A stretch of DNA of 43,034 bases, from NCBI GenBank assembly GCA_030153385.1, contig JASKJN010000007.1, positions 1 to 43,034 of the forward strand, written 5' to 3'. Every line of letters starts with the position of its first letter. Within the stretch, counting starts at the first letter, position 1. Positions 1-10,802 of the stretch are shown one piece after another. The notes beneath the pieces were generated by a model, which worked only from the letters and a program-made list of their open reading frames with translations, made no database searches and had not been told where the DNA came from. The DNA comes from Archaeoglobaceae archaeon (GTDB taxonomy: Archaea > Halobacteriota > Archaeoglobi > Archaeoglobales > Archaeoglobaceae). A program made the position numbers and the translations under genes.

Positions 1-74
1 GCAAAGCTTCCATCTTTCACAGAAGTAACGATGTAGAGCCCGTAGCTGATCTTGTAAAGGGCTGAAAGGTTCAT
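1..74 (-). CDS. N-terminus of a flavin reductase-like domain protein (truncated by window edge)
   Basis: Minus strand reads MNLSALYKISYGLYIVTSVKDGSF..., typical of flavin reductase/flavoredoxin-like N-termini; ATG overlaps the ferritin stop (ATGA, 71-74). Confidence 0.5.
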   Translation of the reverse strand, partial: MNLSALYKISYGLYIVTSVKDGSF

Positions 75-580
75 TCTTCACCTCCAAATTTTCTTTGTCC
101 AAGTTCAGCATCGAGTAAAAATAGGGCACTTTTTTCATCCTTTAGCATCTTGAGCCTTTCAACAATCTCCCTGAAGGTTTTCTCCTCCTCAACCTGCTCG
201 CCAACAAACCACTGGAGCATGTTAAAAGTAGCATGGTCTTTTTCCACGATTGCAAGATCCACAAGCTCGTCTATGAGCTTTGTAACCTTCATTTCATGTT
301 CAAGTGCGTGTTCAAACGCACTCAGCGGAGATTCCCAGCTCTTTGGCGGTTCCTCAATTGCAAAAAGCTCAACTCTTCCGCCCCTGCTCGAGATATAGTC
401 GAAGAACTTCATTGCATGCATCAGCTCCTCATGCCACTGCGCTCTCATCCAGCCTGCAAACCCTTTAAGACCTATCGACTCAAAGTAGGCAGACATCGAA
501 AGATAGAGATATGCAGAGTAGATTTCCCGATTCAACTGCTGGTTCAGGGCTCTAACGACTTTATCCCCAATAACTGCCAT
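71..580 (-). CDS. Ferritin (24-mer type, non-heme)
   Basis: 169 aa; LNREIYSAYLYLSMSAYFE, EELMHAMKFFDYI, EEEKTFREIVE ferroxidase-like residues. Confidence 0.94.
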   Translation of the reverse strand: MAVIGDKVVRALNQQLNREIYSAYLYLSMSAYFESIGLKGFAGWMRAQWHEELMHAMKFFDYISSRGGRVELFAIEEPPKSWESPLSAFEHALEHEMKVTKLIDELVDLAIVEKDHATFNMLQWFVGEQVEEEKTFREIVERLKMLKDEKSALFLLDAELGQRKFGGEE

Positions 581-598
581 CTTCTCACCAATGATCTT

Positions 599-617
599 TT
601 AGGTTAAATCGATTTAA
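599..617. promoter_or_regulatory. Candidate metal-responsive operator/TATA region of the ferritin gene
   Basis: Perfect 14-bp palindrome TTAAATCGATTTAA (604-617), preceded by TTAGGTTA (599-606), which resembles a DtxR-box half-site; lies about 20-40 bp upstream of the ferritin ATG. Confidence 0.4.
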
Positions 618-637
618 ATCTTTCCCGGTTTAGACTG

Positions 638-919
638 CTATAGGCCAAACTCTTCGAGAAATTCCCTTATCTTTCTATATTTTTCAAGGAATTTAAATCC
701 CTTATCGGTTAGAGAGTAGTATTTCCTGCCCCTTTTGTCGTAGATCTCTCTTATGAATCCCTTTTTTATCAGCTCGTTAAGATATTCGTTGAAGTTCTGC
801 GAAGAGAGATTTGAGAAACGCAGAAGAGGAGTCGGGAGAATCGAGTTGTTGTGATCCAAAATGGTTTTAAGAATGTCGTGTATTATTTCAAGCCTATCCC
901 TCTTCTTCATGACCTTCAC
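638..919 (-). CDS. Winged-helix transcriptional regulator
   Basis: 93 aa; NEYLNELIKKGFIREIYDKRGRKYYSLTDKGFKFLEKY wHTH wing pattern; GTG start abuts upstream stop. Confidence 0.75.
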   Translation of the reverse strand: MKVMKKRDRLEIIHDILKTILDHNNSILPTPLLRFSNLSSQNFNEYLNELIKKGFIREIYDKRGRKYYSLTDKGFKFLEKYRKIREFLEEFGL

Positions 920-1606
920 CTAAGTAGTTCTCGAAACTCTATAAGCAATGTAGCCCACGAAGAATGCCGAAAGAGTGTATAATATAAGTCTAATCTCAAA
1001 ATGCATTCGAATAGTCAGCAAGACCACGTTTATAACCCAAAAAACAAAGATCAGGATGTAAATTGGATATATTCCAGCAAAGAAGGGTTTTTTCTTCTCA
1101 GCTTTTTGGTAGCTAAGGTATATAGAGGTCATTAGGATTGTAAAGAAAATGATCTGAGAAACCAAAAGGTAATTGGCTCCGAATAAAAGGGTAAGGAAAG
1201 CAACAAAAACTGCAAGTATGTGAACAATGGTTTCATGACTATGTTCCCCGAGTTTTCGCCAAATTAGGCTAAGAATGAGATACAGGATAGATAAGGAGCC
1301 GAAATAGGCTAAGAAGAACCCGCTGAAGAGGGCAACAATGCGGAGATCTGGGAAAAGCAAACGGGGAGGAACTTCGAAAATAACTCCCCAAGAGAGCAAA
1401 AGATAAAGAACAGATCTCGAGAGGTAGGCGATTCCGAGAAAGAGAAAAGAGAATCTGAAATATCTTATGCTTTTTTCGGATGTCAGCTCGTAGATCTCCT
1501 TTGTTTTGAAGTATATTAGGGTGCAGAAGATGAATAGTGAGATTGAATATAGGATCTCCGGGACCAAAAACTCGAATATGAAAGTTTGGGGTGGAATTGG
1601 TGGCAT
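920..1606 (-). CDS. Polytopic membrane protein of unknown function
   Basis: 228 aa with multiple hydrophobic helices; adjacent to the wHTH gene with no gap. Confidence 0.65.
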   Translation of the reverse strand: MPPIPPQTFIFEFLVPEILYSISLFIFCTLIYFKTKEIYELTSEKSIRYFRFSFLFLGIAYLSRSVLYLLLSWGVIFEVPPRLLFPDLRIVALFSGFFLAYFGSLSILYLILSLIWRKLGEHSHETIVHILAVFVAFLTLLFGANYLLVSQIIFFTILMTSIYLSYQKAEKKKPFFAGIYPIYILIFVFWVINVVLLTIRMHFEIRLILYTLSAFFVGYIAYRVSRTT

Positions 1607-1695
1607 GATCGGAATTTGCTTAAAACTATATAAGAAAAATGGATCTAATCTAAAGTGTATACTTTTATTTCAGTCGAAGACGACTATTTAACCCA

Positions 1696-2061
1696 CTAAT
1701 TTTTATTAACCATAGACTTCGCTTCAATTTGTTCTATGAGCTCCTTAAGTGTTTTTTTTGTGAAAGGTTTCTCTAATATTCCCTTTGCCCCTGCATTGAG
1801 GAGTTCTTTTCCCCTGCTCCTCGCAAATGCGGTTATTCCTACGATGATCGCATTCGGATCGAACCTGAGAATTTCCCTGGTAGTCTCCACCCCATCCATT
1901 CCGGGCATGCTTATGTCCATCAAAACGAGATCTGGCTTGATTTTCTTGTAAAGCTCTAAACCCTCAAGTCCGCTTGCCGCTTCAAAAACCTCATGTTCTT
2001 TTAGCATGATCTTTACAATTTCCCTTATGCTCTCATCATCATCGACAATCAAAATCTTCAT
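1696..2061 (-). CDS. CheY-like response regulator (stand-alone receiver)
   Basis: ILIVDDDESIRE, DLVLMDISMPGMDG, ITAFA, KPFTKKTL receiver motifs. Confidence 0.95.
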   Translation of the reverse strand: MKILIVDDDESIREIVKIMLKEHEVFEAASGLEGLELYKKIKPDLVLMDISMPGMDGVETTREILRFDPNAIIVGITAFARSRGKELLNAGAKGILEKPFTKKTLKELIEQIEAKSMVNKN

Positions 2062-2100
2062 GATAACAGCTGTAGTAGTAATCAGTATAATAACTTTTTC

Positions 2101-3300
2101 TTACACTTCTGAAACCCCGAACACCTTTCCCGCTCTCGACTGGCTCTGCAGAACCTCTTCACCCCTCAAATAGACCTGTACTGGAAAAACCGCCTTGAAT
2201 CCCTCATAAGGTGTCCAACCGCAGAGAGAGTGTAGATCCTCCGCCCTTATCTCCCTGACTTCTTTCAGATCAAAGACTGCAAAGTTAGCAAACTTTCCAA
2301 CCTCTATTTCTCCATAATCCCTAAAGCCAAAGACCTTCGCGGGATTTGTCGCTATCTTCTCAACCAGATCCCTGAAGCTAACAAAACCTCTTCTTGCAAG
2401 CTCAACAAATATAGGATAAGTTGTTTCCACACCCGGAAAACCTGCAGAGCCATTCTTTTTGTCCTCCAAGGTGTGAGGTGCGTGATCTGATGCAAGTATC
2501 TGTATTCTATTAAAATTCCTTAGAAGCCAGTCCGCATCACTTTTCTGCCTCAAAGGCGGATTCACGTTCACCAGATCTCCAAGTCTGTTGTAATCTTCAA
2601 CGCTTAAAAGAATATGATGGGGTGCAACCTCAAAGCTTCCCTTGCTCACTCTCTCCACAGCCTCCCTTGTTGAAAGATGGCAGAAGTGGAAATTTCCTAT
2701 TTTCTCACATTCCTCCACAGCAAAAATTTCTGCCTCTTTTTTTCTAAACAGAAAGTTTGGAAAACCTCTCTCAACAAACCTCGGATCTTCTGCGTGGATC
2801 GTGACCTTCGCATTCAAATTCAATTTTTTCAGCGTCTCATAACCAATTTCAAGCTCTTTTTTGTCGTTCTGGAGAAAAACCTCGCCTATAGCAGGCAGAA
2901 AATACTTTTTTCTTATTTTTTCTACCTCCTCTGCTATTCTTTCCGAGTTTTTATTTGTAAGGGCAAGATTCAGTGCGTAATCAACATAACTCCTTTTTTC
3001 CGCTATTTCCATTCTTCTGAAGTAAGTCTCCGCATTGTCCACCACTGGCCTTGTGTTGGGCTGATCGACAACGAGACAAATCCCGCCATGCAAAGCGGAG
3101 AGACTACCTGTCTCGATAGTCTCCTTCTCTCTCTCTTCAAAATCCCGAAAATGAACGTGCACGTCTATTCCCGCAGGCAAGATTATGCCATTCACCTTTC
3201 TGCCTTTAACGAGTTTACCGATCCTCTTTATCCTGCCCTCCTCCACTTCCACGCCCGCCTCGACAAACTCGCCCCTATAGAAGAGCTTACCGTATATCAT
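2101..3300 (-). CDS. pyrC: Dihydroorotase
   Basis: GIDVHVHFRD, HFCHLSTREAVE, ILASDHAPHT amidohydrolase motifs. Confidence 0.92.
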   Translation of the reverse strand: MIYGKLFYRGEFVEAGVEVEEGRIKRIGKLVKGRKVNGIILPAGIDVHVHFRDFEEREKETIETGSLSALHGGICLVVDQPNTRPVVDNAETYFRRMEIAEKRSYVDYALNLALTNKNSERIAEEVEKIRKKYFLPAIGEVFLQNDKKELEIGYETLKKLNLNAKVTIHAEDPRFVERGFPNFLFRKKEAEIFAVEECEKIGNFHFCHLSTREAVERVSKGSFEVAPHHILLSVEDYNRLGDLVNVNPPLRQKSDADWLLRNFNRIQILASDHAPHTLEDKKNGSAGFPGVETTYPIFVELARRGFVSFRDLVEKIATNPAKVFGFRDYGEIEVGKFANFAVFDLKEVREIRAEDLHSLCGWTPYEGFKAVFPVQVYLRGEEVLQSQSRAGKVFGVSEV

Positions 3301-3306
3301 AAAACC

Positions 3307-4023
3307 TCAGTCATGCAAAAATCCGCTGATCTCATGCCTCTTCAGAAGCTGTCTGAATCTTTCCACAGCAGATCTGACTCTTTCCCTGTTCTTACCCGAG
3401 AATTTCACAATCACATAGCCAAACTTCGGATATGAGCCTATTTCTACATCGGGAAACTCATCAACCACTTTGTTCAGCTCTTCAAGGATCCTCGATTCAT
3501 ATCCATCGACTCTAACCTGATCTTCGAAGTATTCAAGCTTTTCAAACCTGTTTAAGATTTTCTCGAATGTGTTCTTCATCTCCTCAGGCACTCCCGGCAT
3601 TACCGCGACATTCTCAACTATGTATGCGGGTGCAGCTCCCACATCGTTCCAGACGATCTCCGAACCTTCAGGCACCGAAGAAATCTTTCTTACCGCTAAT
3701 TCACTATCGCTCTTGATCTTGGTCTTAACACGTTCGTAAACTTCTTTATTTATCTTCAGTTCCCTTTTCAAAGCCTTTGCCACTCCCTCGCTTGTTACAT
3801 CGTCATGCGTTGCTCCAAGACCACCAGTAACAAATACGAAGTCAAAAAGTCTTGAAGCTTTTCCGATCTCATCTGCGATCTCCTCAACGCTGTCCGGGAT
3901 AACGAGAATTCTCTTAACTTCATGTCCGAGCTCCGTTAGCTTTTTGGCAATGTATGAAGCATTCGTATTTACAGTATCTCCCCTAAGCAACTCGTTTCCA
4001 ACGCTTATTATTGCGACTCTCAT
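3307..4023 (-). CDS. CinA/MoaB-like molybdopterin-binding domain protein
   Basis: [54 protein letters not shown]. Confidence 0.92.
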   Translation of the reverse strand: MRVAIISVGNELLRGDTVNTNASYIAKKLTELGHEVKRILVIPDSVEEIADEIGKASRLFDFVFVTGGLGATHDDVTSEGVAKALKRELKINKEVYERVKTKIKSDSELAVRKISSVPEGSEIVWNDVGAAPAYIVENVAVMPGVPEEMKNTFEKILNRFEKLEYFEDQVRVDGYESRILEELNKVVDEFPDVEIGSYPKFGYVIVKFSGKNRERVRSAVERFRQLLKRHEISGFLHD

Positions 4024-5201
4024 AATCTTTCCCTCTTTATTCTCTGAAACATCCTTCCCTGCAGTCCGTGGAATACTGCAAAGCCTTCTGCAAGCCTCTG
4101 GTCGATCGCCTTTGTGTCAAAGGAGACAAGCTGTTCAGAATACAGAGCATAATCCGAATACCTTGCGATCGGCATAACCGAACCCTTATAAAGCCTGAGT
4201 TTCACCCATCCCGTGACTCTTTCCTGTGTCTTGTCGATGAAAGCGTTTAGGTCTTCAAAGAGTGGATCATTTGTGAGTCCATAGTAAACGAGCTCCGCCC
4301 ATTCTTCCTCAATTATCTTCTTGAGCTTGAGTTCCCTTCTGCTAAGAACAAGTTTTTCAAGGTCTCTATGTGCTGTTATCAAAATCGTGGCAGCGGGATG
4401 CTCGTAGTTTTCCCTTGCCTTCAATCCAAGAACACGGTCTTCGATCATGTCTGTCCTACCAATTCCGTGCCTGCCACCAATCTCGTTTAGAAGCTTTACA
4501 AGCTCGAAACCTTCGAGCTTCTTGTCGTTCACAGCTACTGGAATTCCTTTTTCGAAATCGATCTTTATTATCTCCGGCTTGTCAGGCAAAGTTTCTGCCT
4601 TCGCAGTCCATTCGTAGATCTCCTCTGGTGGAATAAAGCTCGGATCTTCAAGCTTTCCACCTTCGATGCTCCTGCTCCATAAATTTTCGTCGACACTGAA
4701 AGGATTCTCCTTCGTCGCTGGGACCTCGATCCCGTGTTGCTTTGCGTACTCTATTTCCCACTCTCTCGTCAGATTCAGCTCCCTCACTGGTGCAACAACC
4801 CTGAAGTTGTACTGTCTGAAGACGTTCTCAAATCTGAGCTGGTCATTTCCCTTTCCCGTGCAACCGTGAGCTATCGCATCCGCTTTTTCCTTCAAAGCTA
4901 CTTCCACAACCTTCTCCGCGATTATTGGTCTTGCAATTGCTGTGCCGAGGACGTAGCCTTCATAATCCCCGTTCGCCTTTATCAGCCTGTATATCGCTTC
5001 AACAAATTCCTCTCTCGCGGGAACGGTGTAATGTCTGTCCGCATACTTCTCCCCTCTCTCCTCTGCCCTTTTAAGCTCTGATTCAGGCAGTCCGATATCG
5101 ACTGTGGCGGTAATGACCTCATCAAAACCATACTTTTCTCTCAGAAGGAAAATGCATACCGTGGTATCGAGTCCACCGGAGTAAGCAAGCACGACTTTCA
5201 T
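4020..5201 (-). CDS. argG: Argininosuccinate synthase
   Basis: [47 protein letters not shown]. Confidence 0.98.
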   Translation of the reverse strand: MKVVLAYSGGLDTTVCIFLLREKYGFDEVITATVDIGLPESELKRAEERGEKYADRHYTVPAREEFVEAIYRLIKANGDYEGYVLGTAIARPIIAEKVVEVALKEKADAIAHGCTGKGNDQLRFENVFRQYNFRVVAPVRELNLTREWEIEYAKQHGIEVPATKENPFSVDENLWSRSIEGGKLEDPSFIPPEEIYEWTAKAETLPDKPEIIKIDFEKGIPVAVNDKKLEGFELVKLLNEIGGRHGIGRTDMIEDRVLGLKARENYEHPAATILITAHRDLEKLVLSRRELKLKKIIEEEWAELVYYGLTNDPLFEDLNAFIDKTQERVTGWVKLRLYKGSVMPIARYSDYALYSEQLVSFDTKAIDQRLAEGFAVFHGLQGRMFQRIKRERL

Positions 5202-5287
5202 GCGTCATTTTAAACTTCAGGATATATAAGCTTGCGAGAGTGGTCTGAATTTTGAGAGAAAATCTTTTAAATCTCTATATAGAAATA

Positions 5288-5617
5288 ATGACAATGGAGT
5301 TCGCAAGAATGTTCATTGGAACCCAAGAGCTTTTGCTGATTATTATCGTCGTCCTCCTGCTTTTTGGAGCGAGTAAAATCCCCGAATTAGCGAGAAACCT
5401 CGGAAGAGGTGTTGCTGAATTCAAAAAAGCACAAAGAGAGGCGGAAATGGAGCTCAGGGAACTGGAGAGAGATCTGAAGATTTCCAAGGAAGAGAAAAGA
5501 AAAAAGCTTGAGAAAATAGCTCAAAGCCTTAACATAAATCCCGAAGGAAAAAGCGATGAGGAATTGCTCGAGGAAATAAACAGAGCTTTACCAAAAGCAG
5601 AGAAAGCGGAACCTTAA
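5288..5617 (+). CDS. tatA: Twin-arginine translocase subunit TatA/E family
   Basis: [43 protein letters not shown] at 5288 (or 5294) preferred over the track start at 5252. Confidence 0.9.
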   Translation: MTMEFARMFIGTQELLLIIIVVLLLFGASKIPELARNLGRGVAEFKKAQREAEMELRELERDLKISKEEKRKKLEKIAQSLNINPEGKSDEELLEEINRALPKAEKAEP

Positions 5618-5636
5618 GAGCAAAAATTTAAGTCTT

Positions 5637-6995
5637 TTACAAAAAGCTAATCTTTAAAGGCAGTCTGATCTCAAACCCCGCCCCCTGTGGTTTATTATCA
5701 AAGACAGAGATTGTTCCACCGAGATATTCGACGATTTTCTTAGAAAGCAAGAGCCCCAGACCACCACCTTTCCTCGTTGAAACTCTTGTCTTGAAGAGCT
5801 TTTCTTTGATCTCCGCAGGAATTCCAGCGCCGTTGTCAGTTATTCTCAGAACGCAGTAATCTCTATCTCTAAAAGCCTTCATTTCAACCGTTATTGGCTT
5901 AACCTTTCCGTGCTGTATGGAATTCCGAACTATGTTGTCAATAACGAATTCCGGAGCCTCATTCGCTGGGACTTCAATTTCTTCAACTTCTGCGTGGAAT
6001 TTCACATCCTGATCATTCGCATACTACTTCTCGATCACATTATTAACAACTTCGCGAATATTCACTGGCTTAAGCTCGCCAAGGGCAAGTTCAACGGATT
6101 TTGATGCTTCAAGCTTCTGAACTATTGAATCCAGTGATCCCAGAGCTTTTTCAAGCAGTTTCTCATCACCCAGCTCAATTGCCCCTCTGACAACTGTGAT
6201 CTCATTAAGAATATCATGCCTCAAAATACTTCCAAGGACAAGCAGAAAGTCATTCAGCTTTCTGAGCTTCTCATTTGCCTCATGCAGTCTTGTAACGTCT
6301 ATTGCTGTAACGTAGGATGTTGGTTTCCCGTTGAAAACTATTGGCCTTGCTCTTATCGAATGCCATCTCACGCCATGCTTTGTTAAAACCCTGAAATCGT
6401 ACTCTTCAGTCCCTCTGAGACCTGCCTGTCTTTCCATGTTTCTCCTGTAAACGAGATCTCTGTCCTCTGGGTGCACGAATTCGAAAGCATTTCTGCTCAT
6501 GAGCTCTTCAAGCGAGTAGCCACTAAGCTCTTCCATATACCTGTTCGCAAAGACGATCTTCTCCCCCTGGACGATATACATGGCTGCAAGTGCATCGTCT
6601 ATCAGGCTTCTGTAGAACCTCTCGCTTTATTCCAGCTCTTCGCGGAGCTTTTTCTGTCTCGTTATATCAATGAAGTTGATTATTCCGAATTTTCCGTGCT
6701 TTTTCAGAAAACCCCAGACCCATCTGACTTCTCCGTTCTTTTTCACATATCTAAATTCGGAGAAAAAATTTTTTCCAGCTCTCACATCTTCCAGTACTGA
6801 AAGAAGTCTTTCACGATCCTCTGGATGAGCCAGAAACGTGAGATGATGTTTTTCTATGATCTCTTCTTCTGAATAACCTGTTGCCTCTGAGAAGACCTTG
6901 TTTACGTAAAGATAGGCATAGGTATCAAGGTCAAAGATTGCTGTTCCTGCAAGCGATTCGTCAACAAATTCTTTCCACATCTCACCTACGATCAT
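5637..6995 (-). pseudogene. PAS-PAS-histidine kinase with two in-frame stop codons
   Basis: Three ORFs (6627-6995 PAS; 6024-6581 PAS + H-box LRHDILNE; 5637-6005 HATPase with N and G boxes) are all in the same minus frame, separated by TAA (6627-6629) and TAG (6024-6026), with homologous-looking sequence continuing through the gaps. Confidence 0.8.
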
Positions 6996-7144
6996 GATAA
7001 TAATTGTAGTTGTTTTTCTATTTATCTCTTACTCTTTTATCCAAACACTTAAGCTCATCGATGCTGTTCGCTTTTGCGAGAGAAGATACTTTCACCCCAA
7101 CAACTACTCATTTTGGCAGAAAGAACCGCCCATAGTCTATTGAG

Positions 7145-7239
7145 CGCCGGGGGTGGGATTTGAACCCACGCGGGCGATGCCCACACGCTCTCTGTTGCTA
7201 GAACTCCAGGCGTGCGCCTTGCCACTCGGCAACCCCGGC
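7145..7239 (-). tRNA. tRNA-Ser(GGA) with probable 14-nt intron at 37/38
   Basis: Acceptor GCCGGGG/CCCCGGC + G73; D-arm GCCGAGTGGCAAGGC; anticodon stem CACGC/GCGTG enclosing 21 nt (CTGGAG-TTCTAGCAACAGAG-A); variable arm GGGC-ATC-GCCC; T-arm GTGGGTTCAAATCCCAC. Confidence 0.85.
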
Positions 7240-7319
7240 TCAAAAGTTGTGAGCGAATTAAGATATATGCCTTTTGTTCCGGAGGGATAAGGTTTTATTA
7301 TATTCTTCAGAATTCCATC

Positions 7320-8330
7320 GTGGTAAAGGGTCTTGAAAGATACACCCAGATCAACCAGGGAGAAGCGGTTGCGAAATTCCAGATAGCGAAGAGAATTGAG
7401 GCAGAAAAGGTTGAAGGATTGGAAGAGCTTTTAAAAGTTCATTCCAAGCTAAAAAAAGATTTTAAGAAGATCCTACTTGAAGGTGACCTTGATATTCTCA
7501 AAGTAGAACCAAAGAGCTACTCCTTCCTGCATTTGAAGAGAGATCTTCTGAAAGAAATGCTGAAGGAATGCAAGTTCTGTGAGCGGAGATGTGGTGTGAA
7601 CAGATATGAGACCACTGGATTCTGTAAATGCTCTTCGAAGAGCTATTACAGCAGTGAGTTTCTGCATTTGGGTGAGGAGCCTGAGCTTGTGCCTTCACAC
7701 ACGATATTCTTCAACCGCTGCACATTTGCCTGTGTTTTCTGCCAGAATTATGACATAGTATACAGCGACGATATGCCTGTTAATCCTGAAGAGCTTGGAA
7801 TGCTCATAGACATTCGATACAGGCAGGGAAGCAGAAATGTGAACTTCGTTGGCGGGAATCCTGACCAGCACGCGCACACGATTGCAGAGATCTTGCTAAA
7901 TGTCAGATCCAATATTCCCGTTGTCTGGAACTCGAACATGTATCACAGCGAGGAACTTGCGGAGATAATAGAGGATTTCGTCGACGTCTGGCTTGGAGAC
8001 TTCAAGTACGGCAACAACAGCTGTGCATTGAGATATTCAAAGGCCCCGAGATATATGGAGGTCGTTAAAAGAAACTTTTTGAGGGCCAAGGAAAACGGAG
8101 ATCTTCTTATCAGACACCTTGTGATGCCAAACCACCTCCAGTGCTGTACGAAAAAAGTCATTGATTGGGTTGCAGAAAATCTCGGAGAGGGAGTTAGATT
8201 TAATCTGATGTTCCAGTACCGTCCAATGTTCAAGGCTAACGAATATCCGGAGATCTCAAGAATGCTTAAAACTGAAGAAATGAAGTTGGCCTACGAAATT
8301 GCTTCTCGAAAGTTGTCAAACCTCGTATGA
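7320..8330 (+). CDS. Radical SAM protein (PflA-like/COG1313-like)
   Basis: CxxxCxxC-type FFNRCTFACVFCQNYDI plus upstream CKFCERRCGVNR; GTG at 7320 preferred because the track start (7212) lies inside the tRNA. Confidence 0.87.
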   Translation: MVKGLERYTQINQGEAVAKFQIAKRIEAEKVEGLEELLKVHSKLKKDFKKILLEGDLDILKVEPKSYSFLHLKRDLLKEMLKECKFCERRCGVNRYETTGFCKCSSKSYYSSEFLHLGEEPELVPSHTIFFNRCTFACVFCQNYDIVYSDDMPVNPEELGMLIDIRYRQGSRNVNFVGGNPDQHAHTIAEILLNVRSNIPVVWNSNMYHSEELAEIIEDFVDVWLGDFKYGNNSCALRYSKAPRYMEVVKRNFLRAKENGDLLIRHLVMPNHLQCCTKKVIDWVAENLGEGVRFNLMFQYRPMFKANEYPEISRMLKTEEMKLAYEIASRKLSNLV

Positions 8331-9931
8331 ACCTTATTGAACTGCTGGATAAAATTGAAAAAGTAGCTGAGAGAAAAGTCCTTGAAAAAGAGATCTACGA
8401 CGCTGAAATTCTCGCGAGAAGAGGAGAGATTGCGATCATTCTCTCCTCCGGCATCATACCAGCGGGAAGTGTTGTGGCGTATTGTGATGAGGGGATAACT
8501 CCTTTTGGCTATGTGATTGATGTCAGAAGAGCAAAGAATGGATTTTTATTGGCAGTTAAGGAATTTGAAAGAATCGAGGGAGAAAGGATCGTCGAGGCGG
8601 AGAATTTGCTTAGCCTGGCTTTGAGAAAAGAGGTTGCAAGCAGAATGGATGATATCCTGGATTTCGATTATTGGAGCGGGCTAAAAAGAGTTTCCGCCCC
8701 TGACTGGCTCGACAAATGGCAGAAGGAGTGCTTTTCCGCTTCATGCTCTCTTGAAGATGGGGAAATTCTGCTCGTCATAGGCCCTCCCGGGACTGGAAAG
8801 ACGACTTTTATAGCAGAGTCAGCAAAAAAGCTTTCTGAAGAGGAAAGAGTGTGGATAACTTCCAACACGAACATTGCAGTAGATAATGTGCTGGAAAAGC
8901 TTGAAAAAGGTCTTAGAATTGGACATCCCTCAAAGCTGACTGAAGGAGCTAAAAGGCACAGCATTGAAGCGAGAATCCTTTCGCAGATAAGATTCAGCGA
9001 CTACGAGGAATTTGCAAAGAAGATCTCCTCCGCCTACAGAGAAATAGCAAGAGCTCAGGAAGAAATGATTGCGAACGGGAAAATAGCGGTTGGATCTACA
9101 ATTCTCAAAGGAGCGATGAGCGGTATTCGCAACTACGAATTCGACACCGTTTTCATTGATGAGGCGAGCAACACTTGCATCTCTACCGCGTTAATAGCTC
9201 TTGAAAAAGCAAAAAAGGCAGTTATCGTTGGCGATCCCTTCCAGCTACCCCCTGTTTACGAGATAAACGTTCCAAATGCTTACAAGTTTTCCGCTTTCAG
9301 CTTTTTATACGAGCTATACCGAAAGGCATTGTGGCTTAAGAGGCATTACAGGTGCAACTCAGAGATCATAGGTTTCTCAGCGAGAGAAGTTTACAGAGAT
9401 CTTGAAATCGATGAAAGATGCAAGAATGTCAAAATGCGGGAAGTAAAAACGAGCATTCCCGAAGTAGGAGATCCAGAGAAGCCTGTGCTTTTTATAGACT
9501 GTGGTGGAGAGGAAAAGAAGGTTGGAGCGTCGAAGGTAAACGAAACTGAAGCAGAATTGGCGTGTGAGATCTGCGAAGAGCTCGCTGATGCTATTGGTGA
9601 GGATGAAATCGGTATTGTAACACCATATGTGAAGCAGAGAGAGTTTATAAAGTCGATACTCGCTGATTTTGGAATTGGCTGTGAGGTTGCAACGGTTCAC
9701 AGCTACCAGGGAAGGGAAAAGGAGGTTGTGATCTACTCGATCACCGCCACAAACAACCTGTTCTTTGCTTCAGATAAGAAGATCTTCAACGTTGCAATTA
9801 CAAGGGCCAAGGCCAAGTTCATCGCCCTGGGAAATGCAAAAGTCTTGGAGGGCAGAAACTTTCTCCTCTCGAAGTTTTTAGATTATGCCAAGCAAAGAGG
9901 GGGCTTTGTCTCTGCAAGAAAATTATTTTAG
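8327..9931 (+). CDS. Superfamily 1 DNA/RNA helicase (Dna2/Upf1/IGHMBP2-like)
   Basis: [10 protein letters not shown] Walker [10 protein letters not shown] Walker [43 protein letters not shown]. Confidence 0.94.
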   Translation: MNLIELLDKIEKVAERKVLEKEIYDAEILARRGEIAIILSSGIIPAGSVVAYCDEGITPFGYVIDVRRAKNGFLLAVKEFERIEGERIVEAENLLSLALRKEVASRMDDILDFDYWSGLKRVSAPDWLDKWQKECFSASCSLEDGEILLVIGPPGTGKTTFIAESAKKLSEEERVWITSNTNIAVDNVLEKLEKGLRIGHPSKLTEGAKRHSIEARILSQIRFSDYEEFAKKISSAYREIARAQEEMIANGKIAVGSTILKGAMSGIRNYEFDTVFIDEASNTCISTALIALEKAKKAVIVGDPFQLPPVYEINVPNAYKFSAFSFLYELYRKALWLKRHYRCNSEIIGFSAREVYRDLEIDERCKNVKMREVKTSIPEVGDPEKPVLFIDCGGEEKKVGASKVNETEAELACEICEELADAIGEDEIGIVTPYVKQREFIKSILADFGIGCEVATVHSYQGREKEVVIYSITATNNLFFASDKKIFNVAITRAKAKFIALGNAKVLEGRNFLLSKFLDYAKQRGGFVSARKLF

Positions 9932-9975
9932 CCTTCAAGATTCAGCTGACACATGGCAGAAAAAGAGGTGTTGAA

Positions 9976-10701
9976 ATGATCGGGCGATTTATTGCAAATG
10001 GAAAGCTCTATGAAGGCAGATTCGAGATCTCAAAGGATAGAATTTTCTTCGATCCATTTGAGTTTCCATTATCTTCCGTAAAGTTCCTTCCACCGGTTGA
10101 GCCTACGAAGATCGTTGCGGTTGGGCTTAACTACATAGACCATGCGAATGAGCTAGGGATTCCAGTTCCCGAAGAGCCTGTAATATTTCTAAAGCCTCCA
10201 AGTGCTGTGATCGGTGACCTAGATCCGATAGTTCTGCCAAGGCTTTCTTCAAGGGTCGACTATGAGGGTGAGCTCGCAGTTGTGATCGGAAGAAGATGCA
10301 GGAATGTTCCAAAAGAGAAAGCCAAGGATGTTATTCTCGGATATACATGCTTTAACGATGTCACCGCAAGAGATCTGCAGAGAAAGGATGGTCAGTGGAC
10401 GAGGGCTAAGAGCTTTGACACCTTCGCTCCAGTCGGCCCATATATAGCGGAGATCGAGGATGCATCAGATCTGAGAATTGAAACGAGGGTTAATGGGGAA
10501 GTCAGACAGAGATCAAGCACTTCAAACATGATCTTCGACGTCTTCACTCTCGTGGAGTTCATATCCTCAATAATGACGCTTGAAAAGGGAGATTTAATCG
10601 CCACAGGAACCCCTGCGGGAATTGGAAAGCTGAAAGACAGGGATCTCGTGGAAGTCGAGATCGAAGGAATAGGTGTGCTCAGAAATCCAGTGATCAGTTA
10701 A
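9976..10701 (+). CDS. Fumarylacetoacetate hydrolase family protein
   Basis: [59 protein letters not shown]. Confidence 0.95.
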   Translation: MIGRFIANGKLYEGRFEISKDRIFFDPFEFPLSSVKFLPPVEPTKIVAVGLNYIDHANELGIPVPEEPVIFLKPPSAVIGDLDPIVLPRLSSRVDYEGELAVVIGRRCRNVPKEKAKDVILGYTCFNDVTARDLQRKDGQWTRAKSFDTFAPVGPYIAEIEDASDLRIETRVNGEVRQRSSTSNMIFDVFTLVEFISSIMTLEKGDLIATGTPAGIGKLKDRDLVEVEIEGIGVLRNPVIS

Positions 10702-10802
10702 AAGCTCGATACGAAAAACTAATAAACAACGTAATTTAAAAAGGAACCAGGGAATTCGAGAGATTAAAAAACCTTTAAAATCTTCAAGTTAAAGAATTGG
10801 AA

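Noticed and set aside
2677-3435. 252-aa plus-strand ORF opposite pyrC
   Set aside because: Antisense shadow ORF; no family resemblance.
6024-6026. Pyrrolysine (TAG) readthrough in the histidine kinase
   Set aside because: The same frame also has a TAA, no Pyl genes are visible here, and the site is not catalytic; kept only as an alternative within the finding.
7055-7243. 62-aa ORF on minus strand covering the tRNA
   Set aside because: Overlaps tRNA-Ser almost entirely; no protein-like features.
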